From positions 3,038,001 through 3,102,000 of the forward strand of contig JBBPUQ010000004.1 of assembly GCA_038501195.1 (NCBI GenBank): DNA of 64,000 nt, read 5' to 3'. Numbering within the stretch: position 1 is the stretch's first letter; each line of letters opens with the position of its first letter. The notes beneath the pieces were generated by a model. That model did no database searches. It saw only the letters and a program-made list of their open reading frames with translations, and had not been told where the DNA came from. Positions 36,249-46,809 of this stretch are shown one piece after another. Made by a program: the position numbers and the translations under genes. This stretch comes from Nemania diffusa. Its lineage: Eukaryota; Ascomycota; Sordariomycetes; Xylariales; Xylariaceae.

Positions 36249-38663
36249 ATGCGCTTCTCCCTCCCCGCCGTTGCTGCGTTGCTATGCATAGTAGCGCGCG
36301 ACTCTGAAGCCCACTCGGTACAGCGAAACCCTCTAAACTATATTACCAGAGTTGACAGGCCGACCCTCCACACGCCGTCAAACCGCATCCATGCACATTC
36401 GTCTTTCCATATAAGCTTCCTCCTACACAACGAACAGGACAAGATACGGATAGAGTTGGAGCCGAATCACGATGTTCTGTCAGACGACGCCACAATTCGC
36501 TATCTCGCTCCCGATGGCACCGTGAGTCACGAGGAAAGGATAGACCGAAGAGACCATAGGATATATAAAGGGCATGCTTTTGTGCAGCACCCTCACCACG
36601 CAGAATGGCTCAATGCAGGCTGGGCCCGGATAGCAGTCCTCCAAGACGGGCGGCATCCCCTATTCGAGGGGACATTCAGGGTCAACGGAGATTATCACCA
36701 TATACAGCGGGCTTCGACGTATAGACAGACGCGCCTCCCCGAGGACCCCGAAGCCCACGACGCCGGCGATGACTACATGGTTGTTTGGAGGGACAGCGAT
36801 GTCTCGTACGATTTCTATGGCTCAGGATATGAGCTCAAGCGTGGACTTTCTGAGAATGCATCCGTCTGCTCGTCCGACTTGCTTGGGTTCAACAACCAAC
36901 TCGATCACCCCGTTCATTTGGGCCTGGATCTGCGGGATCTAACGTCGACCGACTCGAGCGTCCTCCTTCGCCGGCAGGGTGACCAGACAACCAGCGGTAA
37001 CGGCGCCGGTGCTAACCTTGCTAGCACTATTGGGTCGACCCAGGGCTGTCCTACGTCGAGGAAGGTTGCTTTAATCGGGATCGCGACCGACTGTACATAC
37101 ACGGCACAGTTTGCCGCCAAAGCTAACGTGACCCAGAACATCATCAGCGTGGTTAACATGGCGTCGGCACTATACGAATCTACTTTCAACGTCAGCCTAG
37201 GCATTCGAAATTTAACTATTAGCGATGCTACATGTCCCGGCTCCCCTCCGGAAGGGTCGCAGTGGAACCAACCTTGTAGTTCTAGTGTTGACATCAATGA
37301 CCGTCTAGATCTCTTCTCCAAGTGGCGAGGCCAATTCAGTGACAACAACGCCTATTGGACCTTGCTGAGCACCTGTGCCACAGACGCTGCCGTGGGGTTG
37401 GCCTGGCTGGGCCAGCTTTGTGCGCAGGGTTCCTCACCTAATGGTAATGACACTACAGCTGGCGCAAATGTAGTCGTACGGACTAGTACGGAATGGCAAG
37501 TCTTTGCTCATGAGACTGGTCATACATTTGGCGCTTATCACGACTGTACGGACGAGACCTGCGCGGACGGTACCCGATCGATGAATCAATGCTGTCCTTT
37601 ATCGACCTCTACCTGTAACGCCGGGGGAGCATACATCATGAATCCATCAACAGGCGCTAGCCTCACGCAGTTCTCGCCATGTAGTGTTGGCAACATCTGC
37701 TCCGCAATGTCGCGCAATAGCGTAAACGCAACCTGCCTCAGCGACAACAAGAACGTGGTAACTATAACAGGCAGTCAATGTGGCAATGGTATAGTCGAAC
37801 AAGGGGAAGACTGTGACTGCGGTGGTACAAGTGGCTGCCAAGGGAACTCCTGCTGTGACCCCGACACCTGCAAATTCACAACCAACTCTGTCTGTGACCC
37901 TGCCAACGAGGACTGCTGCACTGATCAATGCCACTTCGCCTCGAATGGAACGGTCTGCCGAGCTAGCAGTGGCACATGCGACCCCCAAGAAACCTGTAGC
38001 GGTACCTCGGCGACATGTCCAGCAGACATCAAGGCGCCAGACGGCCAGACTTGCGGCGCATCCAGTTCGGGTTTGAAGTGCGCCTCCGGTCAGTGCACGT
38101 CTCGCGATTTGCAGTGCCAGACTCAACTCGGCGGCTTGACGAACAGCACTGACATCACTGCCTGCGATGAGAACAGTTGTCTGGTGCGCTGCAAAACGCC
38201 AAACCTGCCACAGGGTTCGTGCGACGAGATACAACAGTATTTCCTGGATGGTACGCCCTGCGAGGGTGGCGGTAAATGCGATAATGGCACATGCAAAGGA
38301 GCCAGCGTTTGGGACAAGATCATGCTCTTCTTCCGCGACAACAAGGACATAATAATCCCGGTCGCATCAGTCGTCGGTGGTCTCCTCCTAATCGCGATCG
38401 CCGGTTGTTGTTGTTCTTGCCTAACCCGGCGAAGACGAAGGAGGAATCTGACGCAAAAAACACAACCCAATAGTAGCTGGGTTGGTGGCTACGGCGGCGG
38501 CAGTCCTGCAAATAACGGATGGGCCGCGTCAGCTATGCCCTCTCGTCCACCTATGGTACGTAATGGAGATGGTTCTCGAGGAGCTCCATACGGCCCACCA
38601 CAGCAACAACCACCGCAGGGATGGGCGCCACCCCCCAGGGCGAACTTGCCTCGCTACGCATGA
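36249..38663 (+). CDS. ADAM-type membrane metalloprotease
   Basis: A single exon of 804 residues. A signal peptide occupies about residues 1-21, followed by a prodomain of about 240 residues. The reprolysin catalytic domain carries the zinc site HETGHTFGAYHDC near residue 421 with an MNPS-type Met-turn after it. The disintegrin-like domain begins at CGNGIVEQGEDCDCGG (about residue 510) and a cysteine-rich region follows. A membrane span lies near 700-725 (IIIPVASVVGGLLLIAIAG), then CCCSCL, a basic stop-transfer (TRRRRRR) and a Pro/Gln-rich cytosolic tail. This is the full domain order of animal ADAMs, with fungal homologues ADM-A/ADM-B of Aspergillus. It would act at the cell surface or in the secretory path. 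Substrates are unknown. N-glycosylation sites are many. Confidence 0.95.
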   Translation: MRFSLPAVAALLCIVARDSEAHSVQRNPLNYITRVDRPTLHTPSNRIHAHSSFHISFLLHNEQDKIRIELEPNHDVLSDDATIRYLAPDGTVSHEERIDRRDHRIYKGHAFVQHPHHAEWLNAGWARIAVLQDGRHPLFEGTFRVNGDYHHIQRASTYRQTRLPEDPEAHDAGDDYMVVWRDSDVSYDFYGSGYELKRGLSENASVCSSDLLGFNNQLDHPVHLGLDLRDLTSTDSSVLLRRQGDQTTSGNGAGANLASTIGSTQGCPTSRKVALIGIATDCTYTAQFAAKANVTQNIISVVNMASALYESTFNVSLGIRNLTISDATCPGSPPEGSQWNQPCSSSVDINDRLDLFSKWRGQFSDNNAYWTLLSTCATDAAVGLAWLGQLCAQGSSPNGNDTTAGANVVVRTSTEWQVFAHETGHTFGAYHDCTDETCADGTRSMNQCCPLSTSTCNAGGAYIMNPSTGASLTQFSPCSVGNICSAMSRNSVNATCLSDNKNVVTITGSQCGNGIVEQGEDCDCGGTSGCQGNSCCDPDTCKFTTNSVCDPANEDCCTDQCHFASNGTVCRASSGTCDPQETCSGTSATCPADIKAPDGQTCGASSSGLKCASGQCTSRDLQCQTQLGGLTNSTDITACDENSCLVRCKTPNLPQGSCDEIQQYFLDGTPCEGGGKCDNGTCKGASVWDKIMLFFRDNKDIIIPVASVVGGLLLIAIAGCCCSCLTRRRRRRNLTQKTQPNSSWVGGYGGGSPANNGWAASAMPSRPPMVRNGDGSRGAPYGPPQQQPPQGWAPPPRANLPRYA

Positions 38664-39695
38664 TATTACATGATACGTGGAAACAAAAGCTAGAGAGGCG
38701 CGGGCGAGAACTGTAATGAATGCATTTGGGCATGGAAGAAATCGATTAGCATTCTTCATGGCATGGCGTTTAGGGGCACGTTACCTACCTTGGGGGTCCC
38801 CGTTCGGAATCATCCCTTCGACGGGCATTATGACTCTTTTCTTGGTATAGTTTGGATTGGATCTGCTTTGGATTTCTATCTTCGTATATAGAACACCGGC
38901 ATGTTATGGGCTGTACAGCATTTTTACAGCATGTTGGACTCCGGCAAGGTGTATACTTTGGCATCCTCGGTGGAATTGGAATAGGACTATTGCGTGATGC
39001 AATGGCATGACTTATGAGTATATAGAGAAAATAGCCGGTCCTCAATGCCGACTACGAGAGCTGAGGACAATGATAATATATTGGTTCTACGTCTGACTGT
39101 TATCAGTCTAGTTCGATCTTTTCTTGACTACTAAATGCAAAAGCGTTTTCATCAAGTAGTCGTTGGTACTCTGATAGTTAAGTGTAAGTGTAAGAGAACA
39201 AGTACCGAGCTTTTGACGAATTGATCAATAGTTCAATGAATGCTTAGGACCTACCTAGGTGCTAACCTCCCGAAGGGATAAGCTGTGACAACTCGTATAC
39301 AAAATACAGGAGCGAATAGCTTCTCTTAAAGATTTGTATTCCATGACTACGTGTGCTCTGAGTTTAAGACTACCATACCTCGCGCGTCCATGTCCTCTCC
39401 TACCGCCTCACCCGTGTTCGCCTTGTTCGCGATTTCAATTAATCAAAATACCCTTTCCTTCCATCCATACATGATAAGACCGGGCGCGTATAAGAAACAA
39501 GCCAATGAGACGATACACAAGGACGATCCGTAGCCTTCTCCTGGCTATACTAGAAGGGAAACAAGTCCACCTTAGTAGGCAGTAGTAGTCGAGCTCCCGC
39601 AAAAGAATAATAAACTGACGAGAGAGGAATAATGCGTGTACATATGTATGTATGGCGAACATAGTACCGCGCCGGGACTCAACGGCGCCCGCCGG
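38664..39695. other. Convergent 3' spacer
   Basis: 1.0 kb between the ADAM gene and the next minus-strand gene. No gene seen. Confidence 0.6.
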
Positions 39696-40505
39696 TCACG
39701 AACCCCCGCCATTCCCTGGCTGGCTGCGCTGCTTAGGCCGCTTGCCCTGCTTGTCAGGTCCTGGCGAGCGCCCTGCGCCGGTGCCTGCGCCGGGCGGGCT
39801 CGACGGCCTCGAGACGAGGGTGTACTGCTCCTCGACGCCGCAGAGCACGCGGGTGTACTTGAGGCGCGTGGCTGGGAGGCTCTGGTAGGCAGGTTAGCAG
39901 CTAGCTCGAGGAAGTGAGGCGATCCAAGTACGCGATGATCATCTCAGACCCGCGCGCATACATATCTACATGTGTTGTGTTGTTGCGAGTGTAGAGATGG
40001 GGTAGAGGAGATAAAACTCACCGCATCGTCGCGCATCGCTGCCATTATGAGGAGCTCCGGACTATCCAGTATCTGCGCAGCCATGCGCCTACGGTCGTAA
40101 ACGGCGAAGTGCTCGTCCCTCTTAGGTCTGCAGTTCATTTCAAGAGCAGGGCTGAGGTTAGCTGAAATTTCCTCATTCGCCCATTTTGCGTTCGTCCGGG
40201 AGAAACACTCACGCGCCAACACGCTTAAGCTCGCCCTCTCTAAGCGAGTCGCTACCGTTACCAGCACCGCTGATGAGGCTGCCGGGACCCTGGGCCGGGG
40301 GCGAGTCGCTGTCTTCCGAGTCCGAGTCGCGGTACGGGTCCTTGCCCCGTGCCTGGCGGTCCCGCATCTCGGCCGTGAAGTCCGATGTCGACGACGACGC
40401 TGACGATACTAATGACCCCGACGCCGCCGTCGCCGCTGCCGTCGTTGCCGCCTTGGTTTGTTTGGGGCTTCCGGAGTCACTCGTGGGTGACTGCGGAGAC
40501 GGCAT
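39696..40505 (-). CDS. Conserved fungal protein of unknown function
   Basis: Three exons (40213-40505, 40022-40151, 39696-39881) encode 202 residues. The joins KRVGA-PALEMNCRPKRDEHF and MAAMRDDA-SLPATRLKYT keep frame. The second intron is 140 nt with GCTAAC 14 nt before its acceptor. The N-terminal 80 residues are Ser/Ala/Thr-rich and disordered. The middle, with EMNCRPKRDEHFAVYD and QILDSPELLIMAAMRDD, looks like a compact conserved core that I recall in fungal unknowns without a name. The C-terminus is Gly/Pro/Lys-rich. No signal peptide or membrane span. I cannot assign a function. Confidence 0.75.
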
Positions 40506-41551
40506 TATGTAGTCGTTTGGCTTGTTTCTACTTTTAATTACTACTTTCGACCGTATTGTATTGCCTAATTAATTAATCGCGTAGTAATATCTCCCCTATT
40601 TAACGAGTCGGTTCTAAGTTGGGGGTGTGAGGCTGGCTTGAGATGGGTGGATGTTGGTTGAGAATAAGGATAAAATGTGGAGATGCACGTCAAGCTATTA
40701 TAAGTCGAATAGGTAGAGGGGAGCTCATTCCCATAGGTATTTAAACTACCTGTGTACTCTGTAATACATATGCTGCAGCTACCCATCTCTCCTGATGATG
40801 CAATGATCAAGCCCGTTCGTTAGATTACAGCACTTAACCTTAGGTAAGTGCATCTAGGTACTTGGGCACCTTATTGGTACAAAAGATTAAGAAAAGAAAA
40901 TAGATGCAAGGGTGGGAGGATCACTTGTTTGGTTTACCGTAAATACTTGGTTTATGGTTTAGGTTTAAATATAATGCATATACTCTAAACATATCTAAAT
41001 GCTAGTTTAAATAAGCAACGTTAAGCTGTACTTATGACCTAATCTGAGGGAGCTTTTAAGTTGAAACTCTTCCATTAGTTGGGACTGAGAGTACAGCCCT
41101 GGTTACCTAGGTATGTATCTATTTGTCGACGGACCAACAACGACGATCTACGGGCCTGCATGTATCAGCGGCTGAGCTGCCCAGCCCACCATCGGAGGGG
41201 CGGACCAAAGACTAGACACAAGACACAGCACAACATACAGGCGCACCAATCTCCGCGCACGTAGACGGATGGGAATTTCCCCGACCAAAGAATATATGCG
41301 CCCGGGAGACCCGCTTCCTCCGAAATGCTCAGATACACCGAAGAACGCGGAGAACGCCAGCGACACGACGGGTCTACTGACTTTTTAGACAATGTTATAA
41401 TAAGGGAAGGGGAGGAAGGGCTCTGTGCAAACAGCTCTCCTTGACTTGTATTATATGCAGAACATATTATTTATTTCATAGACAAATCGGACTAAATTTA
41501 TTATTTATTTATTATATATATTCAATACCCGGCCGCCGCTCCCCCCTCGTC
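40506..41551. other. Spacer upstream of the GH51 gene
   Basis: 1.0 kb, AT-rich in 40800-41050 and 41440-41520. No gene seen. Confidence 0.6.
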
Positions 41552-42331
41552 ATGACGACCTTCACCAGGCTTCGCGGGGATGAGACTCCGCTCATAGAAG
41601 TCGATGCGGCCAAACGGCTATCCAAGATCGATCCTATGACATATGGCGGGTTCACAGAGTAAGTGATACCAAATGAGAAAAGATAGGAATGAGGAAGCAA
41701 AGCAGCAGACTAACCTTACCCTGCTAGACACATGGGCCGGTGTATCTACGGCGGCATCTACGACCCGGGGAACCCCCTCTCAGACGCCAACGGCTTCCGC
41801 AAGGACGTCATGGACGCGCTGCGGGAGCTCGACGTGCCCGTGATCCGGTACCCGGGAGGCAACTTCGTAGCGACGTACCACTGGCAGGACGGCGTCGGGC
41901 CGCGCGAGAAGCGGCCGTCGCGCCCCGAGCTGGCCTGGCTGGGCACCGAGACGAACCAGTTCGGCACCGACGAGTTCATGGCCTGGCTGTCCGTGCTCTC
42001 GGAGGGCATGCCGAGCGGGAAGCGCGTGGAGCCCTACCTGTGCCTCAACATGGGCACCGGCACGCTCGACGAGGCGCTGGCCTGGGTCGAGTACTGCAAC
42101 GGCACGCGCGACACGTACTACGCGAACCTGCGCCGCGCCCACGGGCACCCCGAGCCGTACGCCGTCAAGTACTGGGCGCTGGGCAACGAGGTCTGGGGCC
42201 CCTGGCAGGTCGAGCAGATGACGGCGGCCGACTACGCCAAGAAGGCCGCGCAGTGGGCCAAGGCGCTGCGCCTGCTCGACCCCTCGCTCGTGCTCGTGCT
42301 CTGCGGCCAGGACGGCACCGCCTCCTGGGAC
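41552..42331 (+). pseudogene. GH51 alpha-L-arabinofuranosidase, 5' half (interrupted)
   Basis: Exons 41552-41658 and 41728-42331 encode the first 237 residues of an intracellular-type GH51 enzyme, which removes arabinose side chains from arabinan or arabinoxylan fragments. The join FTE-HMGRCIYGGIYDPGN is the family N-terminal strand. VIRYPGGNFVATYHWQDG and YWALGNEVWGPWQ follow; the Glu in GNE is the acid/base. The frame runs to CGQDGTASWD and is then broken by the 17.9-kb insertion; reading on gives a stop soon after. The nucleophile lies in the other half at 60229-61059. Very GC-rich third positions up to the break contrast with the AT-rich insertion edge. Likely inactive unless the element leaves precisely. 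Confidence 0.93.
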
Positions 42332-42342
42332 CAACTTAACCG

Positions 42343-42384
42343 CTGGAGGCTTGATTTTCCATTTTTAGCAAGATCTCAGCTCTG
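42343..42384 (+). repeat. Left terminal inverted repeat
   Basis: 42 bases beginning CTGGAGGCTTGATTTTCCAT, exact reverse complement of 60178-60219. Imperfect pairing continues to about 42465 through GGAGTCTGTTGCGGGAGTCT. Confidence 0.95.
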
Positions 42385-42470
42385 TAAACATGTTGCAGGA
42401 GTCTGTTGCGGGAGTCTGTCTTACTATGAAGAGTTTTAGACAGAAGTCTATTACGGGAGTCTGTTTTGCA
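42385..42470. repeat. Left subterminal AGTCTGT repeats
   Basis: Several copies of GGGAGTCTGT or GGAGTCTGTTG in direct orientation, spaced by about 12-45 bases. The right end has the same motifs in inverted orientation. Such arrays often bind the transposase of the element; that is inference here. Confidence 0.8.
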
Positions 42471-42581
42471 TACAAAGACGTCTCAATACTCTTATTATCC
42501 AGGCCTTTGTTTCCGCCCTGCGAAACATACATAGCCGGTCTCAAGATGAAGCTATTCCTAGACATACATACTACCACCAAT

Positions 42582-45500
42582 CTAATCAACGTCCGGTTTC
42601 GCAATTGCTTCGTAATATCCATATTCCTGAGACCTTCTCAAGTAAACCCAAACGACAACCTCTTGTGCTTGGACTGGGTCCCCTTGGCCTTGTACCTGTG
42701 GCAGCCACGCTTCATTAGTCCCGTCTTCTGTCTGATAAATAATACCGACTCGATACCTAATTGAAAGCGCTTTCTGGTCTGCCCAGGTCTGAAGACCGCA
42801 CTGTAGCACCTCAGGAGTAAACTCGTTCGTATCCGTAATACCTAGTTGTTGTTGAACAGTGCATACTGCAGACCTCAACACCTCCTGTCTCGGAATGGGT
42901 AGATCTTTGCCTGGGAATTGTCTCTCTAACGACTGAATCACAGAACGTACACCACGTGAAAGGCCTTCGCCGGAAGTCCAATGCCGCTGAAATGCTGCGT
43001 ATGGAAAAGCTTGAATAGCTGCAGAAGTAGCTTCCAAGTTCCAGTATGAGCCAATCTGCTCAATCTTATCGCTTGCTCGCCACTTAGCCTCACCAACCAA
43101 AACGCGTAAATGACAAGCCTGTGATAGCTTGCTAAGGTTAGGCAAAATCGGTTTTGTAGCAGGAGAGAGACTAAGCGTCGGGCTTGCAGAGCTAATCTTA
43201 GGCTCTTGTTGTATCAAAGACGGCTGTTTGTGAGTTAAAAACTCCGAGTCCGAGTCCGAGTCTAGCTCTTCTATATGCGACTCTGGTTTTACATCCGTGT
43301 TCAGCTTACGCTGTTTAGCCGGGTTGATTAGCTGTTTTTTTAGGTGTACAGCCTGTTTATGCCGCTTAAGCTTACTCTTTTCTGCAAAGGCAGCTCCGCA
43401 TATGTCACAGACAAATGGTTTCTTTCCAAGGTGTACAGCCTGTTTATGCCGCTCAAGATCACTTTTTTGCGCAAAGGCAGCTCCGCATATGTTACAGAGA
43501 AACGGTTTCTTTCCAAGGTGTACAGCCTGTTTATGCTGCTCAAGATTACTCTTTCGCGTAAAGGCAGCTCTGCATATGTCACAGACAAATGGTTTCTCTC
43601 TAAGGTGTACAGCCTGTTTATGCCGCTCAAGATCACTTTTTTGCGCAAAAGCAGCTCCGCATATGTTACAGAGAAACGGTTTCTCTCCAAAGTGTATAAC
43701 CTGTTTATGCTGCTCAAGACTACTCTTTCGCGTAAAAGCAGCTCCGCATATATTACAGGAAAACGGTTTCTCTCCAAGGTGTACAGCCTGTTTATGCTGC
43801 TCAAGATTACTTTTTTGCGCAAAGGCAGCTCTGCATATGTTACAGAGAAACGGTTTCTCTCCAAGGTGTACAGCCTGTTTATGCTGCTTAAGATGACCCT
43901 TTTCCGCAAAGGCAGCTCCGCAATCTTTGTAAGAGCATAAAAACATATCCCAATAATTTTTTACATTGCGGTTATATGCCTCGATATTTTCAGGATGTTC
44001 ATAGTCCTCGTGAAAGCGACAGGTTTCGCCCGAAAGAAACTTTTCCGAGCATAACCTGCAGTCGAACGTTATACCCAAGTAGTGATGATTAACCATATGA
44101 CGTGTGCGCGAGCCTACCGACAGCTGAGGCATATGACAAACCGGGCATGAAAAGTCATGCACTTCACCATTGATCCATGGCTCAACTGGCAGCAAAGCGC
44201 TACACGCAAATTGTCGCGGCGGGCATCTGACCTCTTCTAGCTGCAACTCAACCCCCCAGATCTTACTACCCATTGTATCACAGGGGGCAGCAAGTGCACC
44301 ATCCCACGGGATTGACTGGATAGCTGCGCTTACGTCTCGTGTGATGTCGGCATCGTACTCGCCTTGCCCGTGATTAGTTATTGTAGTAGTAAACTCCATA
44401 GTCGAGCGCCCTAAATTCCAACTAGAAACATAATCGAAATCTTGATCATCGGCAGCGCCTTGATATCCTGTCTCCATCGCGATATTATGTTGAGGGTAAC
44501 TCCCGATAGTTGCCTTTGTCGGATGGTTCACAAAAGGAACTAAAGGAAAACATGTTCGGTCAAGGCCAACTTCAAAGTGTAGTTTGTCCACATCTGAGTT
44601 TGGGGTTTTGGCCTTTAGCTGTTGCAGCTTAAAACATAGCTGATGTGCAATTTCGCATAAGAACCGTTCAGGCGTCAGATTCTTTTCGTTAACATCTAAT
44701 GCCACTGCAGCCCGATCGCATTTTTTTAGCATTTTGATTCGTGCTTTTGCCCAACCAAAAGTAGTATCGCAATCCCAGAATGTTAGTTGGGCAAAAGGGA
44801 CGCTCCATTTATGAAATGGGTAAAAAACCCTCTTTCCATAGTGGTTGACTGATGGAATTGTTAGATACATGTCAAACTCAGCTTGACTAATACCGTAATT
44901 CCGGGCGATCTGGAGCAAAATGCCATATAATTTATCATGTGGGCGATGATCAAATCGGCGATGTTCTTGTGTAGGGCATCCGTCGTAAGGCTGAAAGATT
45001 CGACTTCGGAATTGATTTGGCAATCGCAGCTTCCATTGTGATAAAAGCTTTTCGACAAGACTTGAGCAGATGCCAGTCCGTAGCACTTCGAGAAGCTCTT
45101 GAAACTGCATGTTGTCATTGTCGATAATCTGTTGTAGCTTGCCAAGTCGATTTGCGCGGTTCGGAATGCTTATGCCACAAAGAACATGGATCACTATGCA
45201 GTTTATCAAGGCGTAAAAAAGCCATCTTAGCTCGGGTTCTTTGGCTTTAAAATCGCGCTGATCATGCCAAGTACGCAACCACTGCCCTAATAAAGCAAGA
45301 ACAACCGGAGCCATATATCGCTTTGCAAAGTTTATGCAATTAAAACTTAGAAACAAGTTATTCTTTGCATGATTTGCTACGATATGACTATCGTTATCAA
45401 GGACAAGGCTTGCGCAGTTATATGCTGCATCAAGGGAAAGGCTAAAAAGACCAGAGTCTAATTGTAGCCGAAGCGCTGTCCAATCGCAGTACCCAATCAA

Positions 45501-46145
45501 CCGATCTTGATGTCCAACTTGATCTTGATGTCCAACTTGATCTTGATGTCCAACTTGGTCTTGATGTCCTTGATCTTGGTTTCCAGCTTGGTCTTGATGT
45601 CCTTGATTTTGGTTTCCAGCTTGGTCTTGATGTCCAACTTGATCTTGGTTTTCAACATGATCAAAGAAGGTCAATAGATATTCTAATGACTCTTTAATAT
45701 ATTGCTCTCGTGCTTTCTTTTCAACGTAAAACAACAAGCCGGGTTCTCCAAGGTCGTTCTGGCACTCGTGAGATATTTCTTTCTGAGTTGTCGCAAATAA
45801 ACGAACTTCTAAAAGCTTACGAGGCCCCCAAGTTGCATGGATTGGGTTTGAGTCGTGTTTTTTTTTTTTCACTTGTATATAGCCATGGTCATCTCGTGTC
45901 CGGTCGCCTTTTTCTCGGATCGGCTTTTCTGTGTCCAAACCAGCCAGCTCTTTGTTGACAGTATCAGGCAGCTCCTTGTCAACAGCATCAAGTAGCTCGT
46001 TCTCGGGGCTTAAGTCTGAAGCCTCTGAATTATCGTAACCACTATGGTCGGTATCATACTCCTCATCTTGAGCTTCATACTCCTCATCTTCCAAGTCCCG
46101 CACTTCAACATCATGATCGCTCTTGGCAGCGGACCTAGTCCGCAT
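42582..46145 (-). CDS. Element-borne large protein with nine C2H2 fingers
   Basis: One exon, 1187 residues from ATG at 46145 (MRTRSAAKSDHD); the frame further 5' has only TTG. An acidic start is followed at about residues 160-215 by a VGHQDQ/AGNQDQ repeat. Residues 220-660 form a region with no domain I know (motifs FCHKW-like YPFHKWSVPFAQLTFWDCD). Then come two divergent fingers (CPVCHMPQ and CRLCSEKF) and seven tandem TFIIIA-type fingers of 28 residues each, near-identical (for example CNICGAAFAQKSDLERHKQ). The last 200 residues include AKWRASDKIEQIGSYWNL. It could be the DNA-binding factor of the element, reading subterminal repeats, or even its transposase; neither is shown. It runs towards the left end, with its stop about 240 bases from the tip. 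Confidence 0.85.
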   Translation of the reverse strand: MRTRSAAKSDHDVEVRDLEDEEYEAQDEEYDTDHSGYDNSEASDLSPENELLDAVDKELPDTVNKELAGLDTEKPIREKGDRTRDDHGYIQVKKKKHDSNPIHATWGPRKLLEVRLFATTQKEISHECQNDLGEPGLLFYVEKKAREQYIKESLEYLLTFFDHVENQDQVGHQDQAGNQNQGHQDQAGNQDQGHQDQVGHQDQVGHQDQVGHQDRLIGYCDWTALRLQLDSGLFSLSLDAAYNCASLVLDNDSHIVANHAKNNLFLSFNCINFAKRYMAPVVLALLGQWLRTWHDQRDFKAKEPELRWLFYALINCIVIHVLCGISIPNRANRLGKLQQIIDNDNMQFQELLEVLRTGICSSLVEKLLSQWKLRLPNQFRSRIFQPYDGCPTQEHRRFDHRPHDKLYGILLQIARNYGISQAEFDMYLTIPSVNHYGKRVFYPFHKWSVPFAQLTFWDCDTTFGWAKARIKMLKKCDRAAVALDVNEKNLTPERFLCEIAHQLCFKLQQLKAKTPNSDVDKLHFEVGLDRTCFPLVPFVNHPTKATIGSYPQHNIAMETGYQGAADDQDFDYVSSWNLGRSTMEFTTTITNHGQGEYDADITRDVSAAIQSIPWDGALAAPCDTMGSKIWGVELQLEEVRCPPRQFACSALLPVEPWINGEVHDFSCPVCHMPQLSVGSRTRHMVNHHYLGITFDCRLCSEKFLSGETCRFHEDYEHPENIEAYNRNVKNYWDMFLCSYKDCGAAFAEKGHLKQHKQAVHLGEKPFLCNICRAAFAQKSNLEQHKQAVHLGEKPFSCNICGAAFTRKSSLEQHKQVIHFGEKPFLCNICGAAFAQKSDLERHKQAVHLREKPFVCDICRAAFTRKSNLEQHKQAVHLGKKPFLCNICGAAFAQKSDLERHKQAVHLGKKPFVCDICGAAFAEKSKLKRHKQAVHLKKQLINPAKQRKLNTDVKPESHIEELDSDSDSEFLTHKQPSLIQQEPKISSASPTLSLSPATKPILPNLSKLSQACHLRVLVGEAKWRASDKIEQIGSYWNLEATSAAIQAFPYAAFQRHWTSGEGLSRGVRSVIQSLERQFPGKDLPIPRQEVLRSAVCTVQQQLGITDTNEFTPEVLQCGLQTWADQKALSIRYRVGIIYQTEDGTNEAWLPQVQGQGDPVQAQEVVVWVYLRRSQEYGYYEAIAKPDVD
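43340..43930 (-). repeat. 84-nt tandem repeats coding the zinc-finger array
   Basis: Seven head-to-tail 84-nt units code fingers three to nine of the large zinc-finger protein. High DNA identity (the run AAGGTGTACAGCCTGTTTAT recurs in most units) points to recent duplication or gene conversion. Confidence 0.9.
45500..45655 (-). repeat. Short in-frame repeats (GHQDQ coding)
   Basis: Units of 15-18 nt coding VGHQDQ, AGNQDQ and GHQDQ lie within the zinc-finger gene, with TTGATCTTGATGTCCAAC on the + strand repeated. Low-complexity and likely variable in copy number. Confidence 0.85.
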
Positions 46146-46189
46146 ATTGTAGTAGTGATCAAGTAAATAGTTGAGACAGGGAAAGGTAG

Positions 46190-46420
46190 AAAAGCAAGGC
46201 TGGGAATAGAAGAAAGGGGCTCTAGATAAAGAAGTTGTGTCGGTGAAGTTGTGTCGATGTAGCAATAATAGCTAGAAGTAAAGACGATGTTGTAGTGTAA
46301 AAGAGCAAGGCTGAAGAAGGGGCTCTAAATGAAGACGATGTTGTAGTGTAGAAGAGCAAAGCTGGGAATAGAAGAAAGGGGCTTTAAATGAAGAAGTTGT
46401 GTCGATATAATAACTAGCTA
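46190..46420. repeat. Imperfect direct repeats upstream of the zinc-finger gene
   Basis: Three imperfect copies of a segment with GCAAGGCTGGGAATAGAAG, AAGGGGCTCTAAATGAAGA and AGTTGTGTCG-like motifs, in the likely promoter of the zinc-finger gene. Confidence 0.7.
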
Positions 46421-46505
46421 ATGTTTTCTTCTGCTTTTATCTGCTTTTTTCTACCTCCTTCTACCTTCTCCTGCCCTCTGTCGACCTCTACACACTCTTT
46501 GCTCC
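46406..46505. repeat. Segment duplicated at about 48848-48940
   Basis: ACTAGCTAATGTT followed by a pyrimidine-rich block with TCTGCTTTT, CTCCTGCCCTC, GTCGACC and ACACACTC occurs here and, in the same order, near 48848-48940. A direct duplication inside the element. Confidence 0.8.
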
Positions 46506-46809
46506 AGCTGTAAAAATATATTAGTGCTTGACCAAACGTAGACAAAAGTGTAGGTCGGAACGGGAAAGTCGCAGCGAGAACAACCCAGACGGTAAAAAAA
46601 GGTTCGCCTAGCAGTTTGTAGCCTTTTTTGTCTAGTTGTTGCAAAAACCTAAGGTAATAAAAGACGCGGCCTGGACGTAACCGTGGCCTCTTTAACCTAC
46701 AAGAGGTGAAAGAAATTTTATATCATAAGCATAAGCATCATTTGCATATTCCCAACTGTCATTTACATAGGACTACACACACCTTATTTATTACATACAC
46801 CCGTACACT

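Noticed and set aside
41740..42339. Long alternative-frame ORFs over the GH51 5' half
   Set aside because: GC-rich third positions keep other frames open; the GH51 frame has the recognisable motifs.
43340..43930. Regularly spaced repeats resembling a CRISPR array
   Set aside because: The 84-nt period is exactly the codon length of C2H2 fingers in an open frame, and the host is a eukaryote.
43297..43940. Plus-strand and other-frame open stretches of about 190-200 codons
   Set aside because: They are antisense or out-of-frame reflections of the repeated zinc-finger coding DNA.
46414..46644. A 76-codon minus-strand ORF
   Set aside because: It lacks an ATG and lies in a segment duplicated as non-coding DNA near 48.85 kb.
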